DNA from: a virus
Strand: one strand, 5' to 3'
DNA length: 57,208 bases
IMG/VR virus record: IMGVR_UViG_3300022602_002877
Location: 1-57,208 of that record
The translations under genes and the position numbers were made by a program. The notes beneath the pieces are model-generated. The model was not told where the DNA came from and did not search any database. It worked only from the letters and a program-made list of their open reading frames with translations. Of the stretch, positions 34,907 to 40,783 are shown piece by piece. Each line of letters begins with the position of its first letter. Within the stretch, counting starts at the first letter, position 1.

Positions 34907-36040
34907 CTATTTATATAGCCCTAGATTTGTAAAGTTTTGATAGAAAGCATTTACACCCCAGGATCCGTAATCTTGAGAATAATTGTCCCCGTGTTTATAT
35001 TCTTTAGACATTTCTATCATTTGTACGAACTTGGGGTTTGATCGTGCCTTCTCAAAATTAATACGGCCACGTTCTACAGCCATATTCCAAAAATCTGTAT
35101 CGTAAACTGACCCGGCATAGTAATGTAACATTATGACATTTTCTATTTCTTTTAATAAATCAGTGTACTCTTGATTTACCTGTTCTACAGTTTTAGCACC
35201 AGTCCAAAGATCAAATGCCCTGCGTTGTATACCATCCATGGTTGATATTGATGTTGCTTCTAGAGGTTCTAGAAAGAAACTGGCGTTGCCATTGTAGGCA
35301 ATCCTATCTGTAAAGTTCTGTTGTCGGTAATAGTTTTTGAATGTAAATGCGTTTGTGGTAGTGCTAGGAGTTAAATTGTACTGTTCAAATATGTTTTTTA
35401 TATCTTGTTGTACTTCTTCTAGAGTGTTGATGGTATTGTTATACATGTACCCAATACTGCATCTATTCTGTAACGGAATACCAAATACCCAACCGTAGGG
35501 TCTAGCAATGGTAAGCGTGTGTTGAAATTGTGGATAGTCCCAAAAGCATTGATTTACATACACAGAGTTAACAGGAATAGAATCCAACAAGTTATATTCT
35601 GTGTAGTCACTAGGTCGGCCCGAACAGTCCATGACAAAATCAGAGTCAACTTGATCAGCGGTGACATTCTTTTCAACAATTTTTATCCTAGATTCAGATG
35701 ATAATTTATCTAAAATGTATTTTTGTAATCCAAGAGCATTAAAATGATAACCAGCATGTGGTGGCATGAATCCGTGGAAGAAGTCATGCCCATCGCCCCA
35801 TCCAGATTTCAATATCCCATGTTTCATGGTGCCGTTAATTTTTTCTAGATCTTGATGATAGAAACCTAAATTGGCCTGTAGTGCTCTGGGCATTACAAGA
35901 TTAGAGCCTTCGCCCACTGCCTGTGGAGGAATAGCAGGATCGTAGTACCAGGTTATTTCGCAATCACTATAACGAAAAAAATGTGTTACTGCTAGACTAC
36001 CGGCTGTGCCATTTCCTATAATTGCTATTTGTGCTGTCAT
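34907..36040 (-). CDS. Tryptophan-halogenase-like flavoprotein
   Basis: 377 aa from the ATG at 36040. The dinucleotide motif is IAIIGNGTAGSLA, followed by AVGEGSNLVMPRAL (halogenase GVGE-type loop) and GWVFGIPL in place of the usual W-x-W-x-I-P, with the second Trp changed to Phe. EPLEATSISTMDG matches the family C-terminal block. It is shorter than PrnA-like enzymes (about 500-540). A flavin reductase is not visible here. It may halogenate a small molecule or protein residue. Confidence 0.7.
   Translation of the reverse strand: MTAQIAIIGNGTAGSLAVTHFFRYSDCEITWYYDPAIPPQAVGEGSNLVMPRALQANLGFYHQDLEKINGTMKHGILKSGWGDGHDFFHGFMPPHAGYHFNALGLQKYILDKLSSESRIKIVEKNVTADQVDSDFVMDCSGRPSDYTEYNLLDSIPVNSVYVNQCFWDYPQFQHTLTIARPYGWVFGIPLQNRCSIGYMYNNTINTLEEVQQDIKNIFEQYNLTPSTTTNAFTFKNYYRQQNFTDRIAYNGNASFFLEPLEATSISTMDGIQRRAFDLWTGAKTVEQVNQEYTDLLKEIENVIMLHYYAGSVYDTDFWNMAVERGRINFEKARSNPKFVQMIEMSKEYKHGDNYSQDYGSWGVNAFYQNFTNLGLYK
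34908..34915 (-). promoter_or_regulatory. T4-late-like promoter, leaderless
   Basis: TATAAATA on the minus strand, five bases (GTACT) before the ATG of the gene at 34165-34902. It lies in the last codons of the halogenase-like gene. Confidence 0.6.
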
Positions 36041-36045
36041 AGCGA

Positions 36046-36053
36046 TATTTATA
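36046..36053 (-). promoter_or_regulatory. T4-late-like promoter, leaderless
   Basis: CTATAAATA on the minus strand (36046-36054), five bases (TCGCT) before the ATG at 36040. It supports the choice of that start. Confidence 0.62.
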
Positions 36054-36088
36054 GGGCAAGTTTGGTGTTGTAAAAAAACAACAAGTAG

Positions 36089-36117
36089 TTGACAACCATC
36101 ATAAATAAACATACAAT
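36089..36117 (+). promoter_or_regulatory. Tandem promoter 1
   Basis: TTGACA 36089-36094, 17 bases, TACAAT 36112-36117. First of two tandem promoters before the tRNA region. Confidence 0.75.
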
Positions 36118-36162
36118 TAATCTACGTTGTTAATTAATTTGATAAATAAATTAAAGAAGAGG

Positions 36163-36191
36163 TTGACAACAACCAAAAAGTATTGTACAAT
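36163..36191 (+). promoter_or_regulatory. Tandem promoter 2
   Basis: TTGACA 36163-36168, 17 bases, TACAAT 36186-36191. It drives the gene at 36220. Confidence 0.75.
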
Positions 36192-36219
36192 TAGTATATA
36201 AAGGAAAAAGAGAAATCAA

Positions 36220-36423
36220 ATGTACCAGAGATCATTACGTTCATTAGACACATTGGCTAAAGTAGCCAAGCCGTCCTGCGAGCAAAAATCATCAAAGTAT
36301 TACAACTACGAAGGTAGTTTTGATTTCGGCAGAACAATTGTTCAACATAATCTGGCCGCGATTAGTGTAGATACAAATCGTACACCAGAAATGTTACCCA
36401 GGGTCCAGGAGACCGCAGTGTAA
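36220..36423 (+). CDS. Hypothetical protein
   Basis: 67 aa, no recognised domain (MYQRSLRSLDTLAKVAKPSC). It has two strong promoters and its own terminator, so it is a monocistronic and probably well-expressed gene. Function unknown. Confidence 0.5.
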   Translation: MYQRSLRSLDTLAKVAKPSCEQKSSKYYNYEGSFDFGRTIVQHNLAAISVDTNRTPEMLPRVQETAV

Positions 36424-36448
36424 ATTAAACAACACTCAAACTCCAAGG

Positions 36449-36478
36449 ACCCTAGGACTAAAAACCCTAGGGTTTTTT
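36449..36478 (+). terminator. Intrinsic terminator
   Basis: ACCCTAGG (36449-36456) and CCTAGGGT (36466-36473) form a stem followed by six T. It ends the 67-aa gene transcript. Confidence 0.85.
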
Positions 36479-36496
36479 GTTTTGTAGGAAAGGAAA

Positions 36497-36658
36497 ATGA
36501 AAATAGACAATAACAAATTACGACAGGCTGAGTGGTATAAGAAACATGTCCTAACTCCAGAACAGCGTGAAAAACTGTTTAAGGAAAAGTTTGAACGTGC
36601 TTTACAATACTGTGAGGCTATAAAAAAGAAAGAAAAGCCACTTGAAAGAGTGGCCTAG
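36497..36658 (+). CDS. Small charged protein
   Basis: 53 aa (MKIDNNKLRQAEWYKKH to LERVA), with a LTPEQREKLFKEKFE helix. GGAAAGG precedes the ATG. Function unknown. Confidence 0.5.
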   Translation: MKIDNNKLRQAEWYKKHVLTPEQREKLFKEKFERALQYCEAIKKKEKPLERVA

Positions 36659-36666
36659 TACAGCAA

Positions 36667-36704
36667 AGATGTAGGTTAGGAAACGAGGTCCTGAGAACAC
36701 ATCT
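36667..36704 (+). ncRNA. Stem-loop RNA i (tRNA region)
   Basis: AGATGT (36667-36672) pairs with ACATCT (36699-36704). Inside, GTT pairs with AAC and AGGA (3678-81 of the block, 36678-36681) pairs with TCCT (36689-36692) around a 7-base loop, leaving a 3-base GAG bulge. In all about 13 pairs. No T-run follows, so it is not a terminator. Not recognised. Confidence 0.5.
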
Positions 36705-36736
36705 ATAAACAAAGTTCCAAACGGGCGGCGGCGAGG

Positions 36737-36829
36737 ATGGCTTATCTTCTTGTAGATAAAAAAATTCGTCGTATTAAAGCATACTGGCAGAGTGAACATT
36801 GGGATCTAATCCCTGCTGACGGTGACTAA
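36737..36829 (+). CDS. Doubtful 30-aa ORF
   Basis: MAYLLVDKKIRRIKAYWQ and 12 more residues. GCGAG precedes the ATG. It overlaps half of stem-loop RNA ii, so either the RNA or the peptide may be the functional product. Kept only as a possibility. Confidence 0.2.
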   Translation: MAYLLVDKKIRRIKAYWQSEHWDLIPADGD

Positions 36830-36863
36830 ACTAGGTGCGTCCCCAGAGCAGTATGCTTTAATA
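36772..36863 (+). ncRNA. Stem-loop RNA ii, three-way junction
   Basis: A perfect 15-pair stem joins TATTAAAGCATACTG (36772-36786) to 36849-36863. Inside are two arms: GCAG/CTGC carrying the hairpin GGGAT-CTA-ATCCC (36801-36813), and GACG (36818-36821)/CGTC (36838-36841). The 92-base element sits between RNA i and RNA iii. No known family recognised. Confidence 0.6.
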
Positions 36864-36864
36864 C

Positions 36865-36918
36865 ACACTCTCTACCTCCGCAACTTGACTAGCGGTTGAC
36901 AGCATAGCGAGAGAGTGT
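36865..36918 (+). ncRNA. Stem-loop RNA iii
   Basis: ACACTCTCT (36865-36873) pairs with AGAGAGTGT (36910-36918), nine perfect pairs; CCGC (36878-36881) pairs with GCGG (36892-36895) inside. It ends three bases before tRNA-Tyr and begins one base after RNA ii. Confidence 0.55.
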
Positions 36919-36921
36919 TTT

Positions 36922-37007
36922 GGATGTGTAGGAAAATTGGTAACCCCATCGGACTGTAAATCCGACGCCTTGCGGCATTGTTGGTTCAAGTCCAACCTCA
37001 TCCACCA
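36922..37007 (+). tRNA. tRNA-Tyr (GTA)
   Basis: Type II tRNA with anticodon loop ACTGTAAA region, long variable arm (GCCTTGCGGC), T arm TTGG-TTCAAGT-CCAA, CCA encoded. One acceptor mismatch at pair 6. Confidence 0.9.
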
Positions 37008-37052
37008 AGTTTTATTAAAGGAGAGTCCTATGGACGGTGACAAGAAGATGAT

Positions 37053-37129
37053 GCGGGTATAACTCAGCGGTTAGAGTATCGGCCTTTTAAGCCGAGAGTC
37101 GTAGGGTTCGAATCCCACTGCCCGCACCA
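37053..37129 (+). tRNA. tRNA-Lys (TTT)
   Basis: Acceptor GCGGGTA-type pairing with 3' CCCGC, anticodon loop CTTTTAA, T loop TTCGAAT, CCA encoded. Its ACCA tail is also the start of stem-loop RNA iv. Confidence 0.92.
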
Positions 37130-37203
37130 TATAAAAACACACTGGCTGATTCGTTGCTGGATTTATACCCGGCTTCTTCAAGGTTAGTGTGTTTCTATAT
37201 GGT
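37126..37203 (+). ncRNA. Stem-loop RNA iv, pairing with the tRNA-Lys tail
   Basis: 37126-37143 pairs with 37186-37203 in an 18-pair stem with a single A-C mismatch. The first four bases are the ACCA end of tRNA-Lys. Inside, GCTGG pairs with CCGGC across a short loop (about 37155-37173). It may control processing of the tRNA 3' end (inference). Confidence 0.55.
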
Positions 37204-37272
37204 ATAAAAAATATATCATAGTAATAAATGTAACAAATAGTAACGATCTGCGATTTTAATAGATGTCGTGTA

Positions 37273-37278
37273 TATAAT
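37273..37278 (+). promoter_or_regulatory. -10 box of a leaderless gene
   Basis: TATAAT with six bases to the ATG at 37285. The expected -35 position (37250-37255) is poorly conserved. Confidence 0.5.
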
Positions 37279-37284
37279 TTATAC

Positions 37285-37566
37285 ATGAAATACACAATAT
37301 TACTATCAATTGTACTTACAGCATGTGGTGGAGGCGAAAGTGTTAACGCACCAGTAACCACCGGATGTGTTAGTACTATCGTTTCTGAATTAGCCTCAAT
37401 GGCCAGTCCACAGTTTGTAGGTTATGGTTTGCCCGATAGCACTACGTTTTATCCAGTACAAAATGGAGAACATCAAGTAGTGTATGTCTTTGAATCTATA
37501 CACAAACAGTTAACATTCGTTTGGACTGATCAAGGCATGTGTTTAGAAACAGCAGTATCTATATAA
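37285..37566 (+). CDS. Small lipoprotein
   Basis: 93 aa. Very short signal peptide with lipobox LTAC (residues 11-14), followed by GGGES, which would be lipid-anchored at Cys14. The mature domain has two Cys (in TTGC and MCLETA). Possible superinfection-exclusion or surface lipoprotein; not recognised. It ends one base before tRNA-Ala. Confidence 0.65.
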   Translation: MKYTILLSIVLTACGGGESVNAPVTTGCVSTIVSELASMASPQFVGYGLPDSTTFYPVQNGEHQVVYVFESIHKQLTFVWTDQGMCLETAVSI

Positions 37567-37567
37567 T

Positions 37568-37641
37568 GGGGGATTAGTTAAATGGGATAACGGTAGCTTT
37601 GCAAGCTTCAATTAAGAGTTCGATTCTCTTATCCTCCACCA
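37568..37641 (+). tRNA. tRNA-Ala (TGC)
   Basis: Acceptor GGGGGAT/ATCCTCC with one G-T pair, anticodon loop TTTGCAA, T loop TTCGATT, CCA encoded. Confidence 0.9.
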
Positions 37642-37658
37642 AATATTTAAAACAGTAT

Positions 37659-37687
37659 TTGACAACTGTATAAGTATTGTTTATAAT
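37659..37687 (+). promoter_or_regulatory. Sigma70-type promoter before the tRNA-Pro-like fragment
   Basis: TTGACA 37659-37664, 17 bases, TATAAT 37682-37687. Expected start near 37694, three bases before the tRNA-Pro-like sequence. Confidence 0.8.
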
Positions 37688-37696
37688 AATTTTAAT

Positions 37697-37780
37697 CTCC
37701 GTGTGGCGTAATCTGGTAGCGAAGTAAACTATTTGGGCGTATTAGTTTGAAACCGAACTAAATACAATAGAACCCAAATA
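37697..37780 (+). other. tRNA-Pro-like 5' fragment followed by a hairpin leader
   Basis: 37697-37720 reads like the 5' half of a proline tRNA (acceptor CTCCGTG, then the D arm GGCGTAATCTGGTAGCG) and reaches TTTGGG, the Pro anticodon loop. No matching 3' half follows. Instead TATTTGGG (37730-37737) pairs with CCCAAATA (37773-37780), with an inner stem GTATT-AGTT/AACT-A-AATAC. The hairpin ends two bases before the endonuclease ATG and may limit its translation. Confidence 0.45.
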
Positions 37781-37782
37781 TT

Positions 37783-38436
37783 ATGAACTACGCAAAACTA
37801 TACAATCAAATTATTGAGAATAGATTAAACAATCCTTATGATGGATATACTGAAAAACATCATATTGTTCCAATAAGTCTTGGTGGATCTGACTCTAAAG
37901 ATAATTTAGTAAGGCTTACCGCCAGGGAACATTTTATATGTCATTGGATATTAGTTAAGATGTATAAAGGTAATAAGAATTCATATTACAAGATGCTAAA
38001 AGCATTTAACATGATGTGTAATTCAATATCCAACAAACAAGAAAGGTATAGAGCTTGTTCGAGGATATTTTCAGTTTACCGGGAGGATATGAGTAAGGCA
38101 ATGAGTGCTTTACAAGTTGGTGAAAATAATTCCCAAGCAGGAACAATGTGGATTTGTAATTTAGAGACTAAAGAAAATAAAAAAGTACTTAATGGACAAA
38201 TACCAAATGGATGGATAGCTGGTAGAAATAAATGGAAGGTACCTGCTACTCGTCCTAAAAAAATAGTTAAAGAAAAAGTATCTAAAAAATACTTACACGG
38301 TTATGAAGTTTTGGTAGACAATGTATCTTACAACTCGATTTCGCAGGCCGCCGATTCTATAGGAATTGGGCACGAAACAGCAAGAATGAGGTTTAAGAGT
38401 GATAGCTTTCCAGAATACATAATTATATCTCGGTGA
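37783..38436 (+). CDS. HNH homing endonuclease
   Basis: 217 aa. HNH core: EKHHIVPISLGGSDSKDNLV, then LTAREHFICHWIL, the usual phage homing layout. The C-terminus contains a modular DNA-binding helix region (VSYNSISQAADSIGIGHETA). Its last three codons lie within the acceptor stem of tRNA-Pro. It has no Shine-Dalgarno, and a hairpin covers the start region. Confidence 0.85.
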   Translation: MNYAKLYNQIIENRLNNPYDGYTEKHHIVPISLGGSDSKDNLVRLTAREHFICHWILVKMYKGNKNSYYKMLKAFNMMCNSISNKQERYRACSRIFSVYREDMSKAMSALQVGENNSQAGTMWICNLETKENKKVLNGQIPNGWIAGRNKWKVPATRPKKIVKEKVSKKYLHGYEVLVDNVSYNSISQAADSIGIGHETARMRFKSDSFPEYIIISR

Positions 38437-38503
38437 GGTGTTGATGGCGACATACGTGGTTTGGGACCATGAGTGGTAGATTCGAGCTCTACCACCGAGA
38501 CCA
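38429..38503 (+). tRNA. tRNA-Pro (TGG)
   Basis: Acceptor CTCGGTG/CACCGAG perfect, anticodon arm CGTGG-TTTGGGA-CCATG, T arm GTAGA-TTCGAGC-TCTAC, CCA encoded. The first 8 bases overlap the end of the HNH gene, which shows that gene and tRNA have been fitted together. Confidence 0.9.
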
Positions 38504-38506
38504 ATT

Positions 38507-38541
38507 TGGAGTATAAGGTTCGAATCCTTGTACTCCGACCA
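38507..38541 (+). ncRNA. tRNA minihelix (acceptor + T arm + CCA)
   Basis: TGGAGTA (7) + TAAGG (5) + T loop TTCGAAT (7) + CCTTG (5) + TACTCCG (7) + ACCA. All 12 pairs form (two are G-T wobbles), exactly a tRNA top half with no D or anticodon arm. It lies 3 bases after tRNA-Pro and 6 before tRNA-fMet. Confidence 0.7.
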
Positions 38542-38547
38542 ATTTAC

Positions 38548-38622
38548 CGCAGGGTGTAGCAGAGGTAGCTAGTCAGTCTCATAAGCTGAAGGTCGGTGGT
38601 TCGAGTCCATCCCCTGCAACCA
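38548..38622 (+). tRNA. Initiator tRNA-fMet (CAT)
   Basis: Initiator features: an unpaired C1-A72 in CGCAGGG/CCCTGCA and an A11-T24 pair in the D stem. Anticodon loop CTCATAA, CCA encoded. The anticodon stem lacks the usual three G-C pairs (TCAGT/GCTGA). Confidence 0.82.
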
Positions 38623-38625
38623 TTG

Positions 38626-38701
38626 GCCCTTTTAGCTCATTTGGTAGAGCAACGCACTTGTAATGCGTAGGTGGTCAGTTCGAATCCGACAAAGGGCACC
38701 A
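38626..38701 (+). tRNA. tRNA-Thr (TGT)
   Basis: Acceptor GCCCTTT/AAAGGGC, anticodon loop CTTGTAA, T loop TTCGAAT, CCA encoded. Confidence 0.93.
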
Positions 38702-38723
38702 AATTTTTTTGAGGAAAATATAA

Positions 38724-38996
38724 ATGAGTCAAGTTAGAGCAAGTCATATTTTAGTGCCAACATTGGCACAAGCGGTTAATATACAAGAACAAATAAATTC
38801 TGGTACTGATTTCGGTGCTATGGCAAGAGCACATAGCAAATGTCCAAGTGGTCAGAATGGTGGCGACTTGGGTATGTTTGGTCGTGGCATGATGGTCAAA
38901 CCATTTGAGGATGCTGCATTTGGTTCTGAAGTCGGTGCCGTTGTTGGCCCAGTTCAAACACAATTTGGCTATCATTTAATCAAGCGCACAGCATAA
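38724..38996 (+). CDS. ppiC: Parvulin-type peptidyl-prolyl isomerase
   Basis: 90 aa, single PpiC domain: RASHILVPT, FGAMARAHSKCPSG, GGDLGMFGRGMMVKPFEDAAF and GPVQTQFGYHLIK cover the whole fold. No signal peptide, so it acts in the cytoplasm on proline bonds. It extends the set of phage folding helpers (DnaK, Hsp20). GAGGA precedes the ATG. tRNAs lie on both sides. Confidence 0.9.
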   Translation: MSQVRASHILVPTLAQAVNIQEQINSGTDFGAMARAHSKCPSGQNGGDLGMFGRGMMVKPFEDAAFGSEVGAVVGPVQTQFGYHLIKRTA

Positions 38997-38997
38997 C

Positions 38998-39074
38998 AGC
39001 CTGTTAACTCAGTTGGTCAGAGTACCATCTTGATAAGGTGGGAGTCCTTGGTTCAAGTCCAAGACAGGCTACCA
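38998..39074 (+). tRNA. tRNA-Ile (GAT)
   Basis: Acceptor AGCCTGT/ACAGGCT, anticodon arm CCATC-TTGATAA-GGTGG, T loop TTCAAGT, CCA encoded. It begins 2 bases after ppiC. Confidence 0.92.
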
Positions 39075-39081
39075 AAATTAT

Positions 39082-39157
39082 TCTCCAGTAGCTCAGTTGG
39101 TAGAGCACTTGACTGTTAATCAAGTTGTCGGTGGATCGTACCCACCCTGGGGAGCCA
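39082..39157 (+). tRNA. tRNA-Asn (GTT)
   Basis: Acceptor TCTCCAG/CTGGGGA, anticodon loop CTGTTAA, GCCA end. The T loop is ATCGTAC, so the usual T54 is A, an uncommon change. Confidence 0.88.
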
Positions 39158-39175
39158 ATATTATAAAGGTTCACA

Positions 39176-39910
39176 ATGTACAACGATAAAGAAGAATATT
39201 ATGATTTCATGGTCAAGCATAATCATTTTTTCTGTACAGAAACTTTAAACGATCTAAATCCAACAAGCGTGATAGCTCTTAATCCTGATCAGGATTGGGA
39301 TCAGATTTATCAAGAATATACTGAAAATAAAATAGTTGTTATTGATAATTTTTTTGATCCCAACTGTGCGTTGAGGTTAAGAAACTTTATGTTGTATCTT
39401 AACAACAGGCAAGATATCTACAATGATTATGCCGCTGTAAATTTTTCAATGTCCTTAAGTCAAAGATATATTTGGTTTAGTTTGTTGACCAATATTGTCA
39501 ATGAATCAAAGAATAATCTAAAGTGTTTACACAATAAAACATTTCAACGAGCATGGGCGTTTATATACGACAATATTTCAAATGGTGTAAACATTCATGC
39601 TGATCCTGCCGCTGTAAATATAAACTGTTGGGTAACACCCGAAGAGTGTTTAGATTTAGAAACAGGCAACAACGGATTAGACATTTGGAAAATATATCCA
39701 CCAGAGGATTGGGAACACAAAGATTATAACGGCAATGCTGTTAAGTCTTTAAAATTCATAGAAGAAAATTCAGCGTCACGATTATCTTTTGAATATCGAT
39801 TTAATCGTGCCATCATGTTTGATTCAAAATTTTTTCATAAAACACAACCTGTAGTAGCCAAGCCAGGTTATGAAAATCGCAGAATCAATTATACATTTTT
39901 ATATAGATAA
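39176..39910 (+). CDS. 2OG-Fe(II) oxygenase-like protein
   Basis: 244 aa. HADPAAVNINCWVTPEEC supplies His-x-Asp, then MFDSKFFHKTQPV the distal His, and ENRRINYTFLY the Arg. It resembles the oxygenase-like genes at 8195, 33526 and 50146. Substrate unknown. It lies between tRNAs. Confidence 0.68.
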   Translation: MYNDKEEYYDFMVKHNHFFCTETLNDLNPTSVIALNPDQDWDQIYQEYTENKIVVIDNFFDPNCALRLRNFMLYLNNRQDIYNDYAAVNFSMSLSQRYIWFSLLTNIVNESKNNLKCLHNKTFQRAWAFIYDNISNGVNIHADPAAVNINCWVTPEECLDLETGNNGLDIWKIYPPEDWEHKDYNGNAVKSLKFIEENSASRLSFEYRFNRAIMFDSKFFHKTQPVVAKPGYENRRINYTFLYR

Positions 39911-39911
39911 C

Positions 39912-39985
39912 GCCTCGTTCGTCTAATGGTAGGGCCGCGTCTTTACACGGCGCAGACGGCAGTTCGATTCTGTCACGAGGTACCA
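39912..39985 (+). tRNA. tRNA-Val (TAC)
   Basis: Acceptor GCCTCGT/ACGAGGT with G-T at pair 1, anticodon arm GCGTC-TTTACAC-GGCGC, T arm GGCAG-TTCGATT-CTGTC, CCA encoded. Confidence 0.88.
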
Positions 39986-39989
39986 ATAC

Positions 39990-40064
39990 GGAGTCGTTAG
40001 TTTAGTGGTAAAACCGCGGGTTGTGATTCCGCTATCACGGGTTCGATTCCCGTACTTCTCCCCA
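39990..40064 (+). tRNA. tRNA-His (GTG)
   Basis: The G-1 identity base is encoded and faces C73; anticodon loop TTGTGAT, D stem GTTT/AAAC, CCA encoded. Two acceptor mismatches (T-T and C-T at pairs 4 and 5). Confidence 0.82.
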
Positions 40065-40070
40065 AACACG

Positions 40071-40108
40071 CTCTCTAAGCCTAGTCATAGACAGCTCAAA
40101 CCAGAGAG
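40071..40108 (+). ncRNA. Stem-loop RNA v
   Basis: CTCTCT (40071-40076) pairs with AGAGAG (40103-40108); inside, AGC pairs with GCT and CTA with TAG around GTCA, with a 3-base ACA bulge. The plan (6-pair base, 3-base bulge on the 3' side) resembles RNA i. Confidence 0.45.
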
Positions 40109-40117
40109 TTTCTTAAT

Positions 40118-40193
40118 ACCAACTTAGCTGATGTGGTCATAGCGGTCGCCTGAAGAGTGATGGAATGTGGTTCGATTCCACAAGTTGGTACCA
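40118..40193 (+). tRNA. tRNA-Phe (GAA)
   Basis: Acceptor ACCAACT/AGTTGGT perfect, anticodon loop CTGAAGA, T loop TTCGATT, CCA encoded. Confidence 0.88.
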
Positions 40194-40199
40194 AAATTT

Positions 40200-40207
40200 G
40201 ATAAATA
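40200..40207 (+). promoter_or_regulatory. T4-late-like box, leaderless
   Basis: GATAAATA followed by five bases (GCTGT) and the ATG at 40213. Confidence 0.5.
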
Positions 40208-40212
40208 GCTGT

Positions 40213-40452
40213 ATGAATATACTTAATCTAATTAATTTGGACATAGACATAAACCCTATTATGTACACAGCAGGTACAGTCTTTATAGCATTAGGTGCCT
40301 TAGTTCTAATATTTGGCGTTCTAGGAGGCCTGGCTTTTTGGATTTATACATTGGCGTTAACTAACCAATGGCCATTTGCAATTTTTATGACTGGTATTAG
40401 TCTTATTATAATAGGCTATATTTTACACGCTATTTTCCGCAAGAGAAAATAA
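40213..40452 (+). CDS. Two-helix membrane protein
   Basis: 79 aa from ATG 40213. Two hydrophobic segments (TVFIALGALVLIFGVLGGLAF and IFMTGISLIIIGYIL) separated by a short loop, and a basic tail FRKRK that should stay in the cytoplasm. Size and layout would suit a holin or an exclusion protein, but nothing proves either. Confidence 0.55.
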   Translation: MNILNLINLDIDINPIMYTAGTVFIALGALVLIFGVLGGLAFWIYTLALTNQWPFAIFMTGISLIIIGYILHAIFRKRK

Positions 40453-40454
40453 AA

Positions 40455-40670
40455 TCAATCAGTTCTTATTTGACTCAACGTCAATACAACAAAGTTATCA
40501 TCAACTTTATCTGAAGAAAAAGAGTCTATAAATTCTGTCGGTATCTTAGGATACGACATGACAAAATCTAAAGCTGATGTATATGAAAATACAGCTTTGT
40601 ATTTTTCAGTTGAAAGCTGATCATACAAATAGTGTATTGCGTTTTCAGTATCATCATATCTATCTCTCAT
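40455..40670 (-). CDS. Hypothetical protein
   Basis: 71 aa, acidic, unrecognised (MRDRYDDTENAIHYLYDQL). A GTTAAATA late-like box lies four bases before its ATG, again with no ribosome site. Confidence 0.45.
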   Translation of the reverse strand: MRDRYDDTENAIHYLYDQLSTEKYKAVFSYTSALDFVMSYPKIPTEFIDSFSSDKVDDNFVVLTLSQIRTD

Positions 40671-40688
40671 ACTGTATTTAACAGTTTT

Positions 40689-40779
40689 GGAGGGTTAATT
40701 AGCCTGGGGCTAACCCTGTCTTGAAAACAGGAGGTGTTTGAAATATAGCATGGAGTTCGATTCTACCAGCCCTCCTCCA
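40689..40779 (+). tRNA. tRNA-Ser (TGA)
   Basis: Type II, 91 bases. Acceptor GGAGGGT/GCCCTCC, anticodon arm CCTGT-CTTGAAA-ACAGG, long variable arm, CCA encoded. Discriminator base is T rather than the usual G. Confidence 0.85.
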
Positions 40780-40783
40780 ATAA

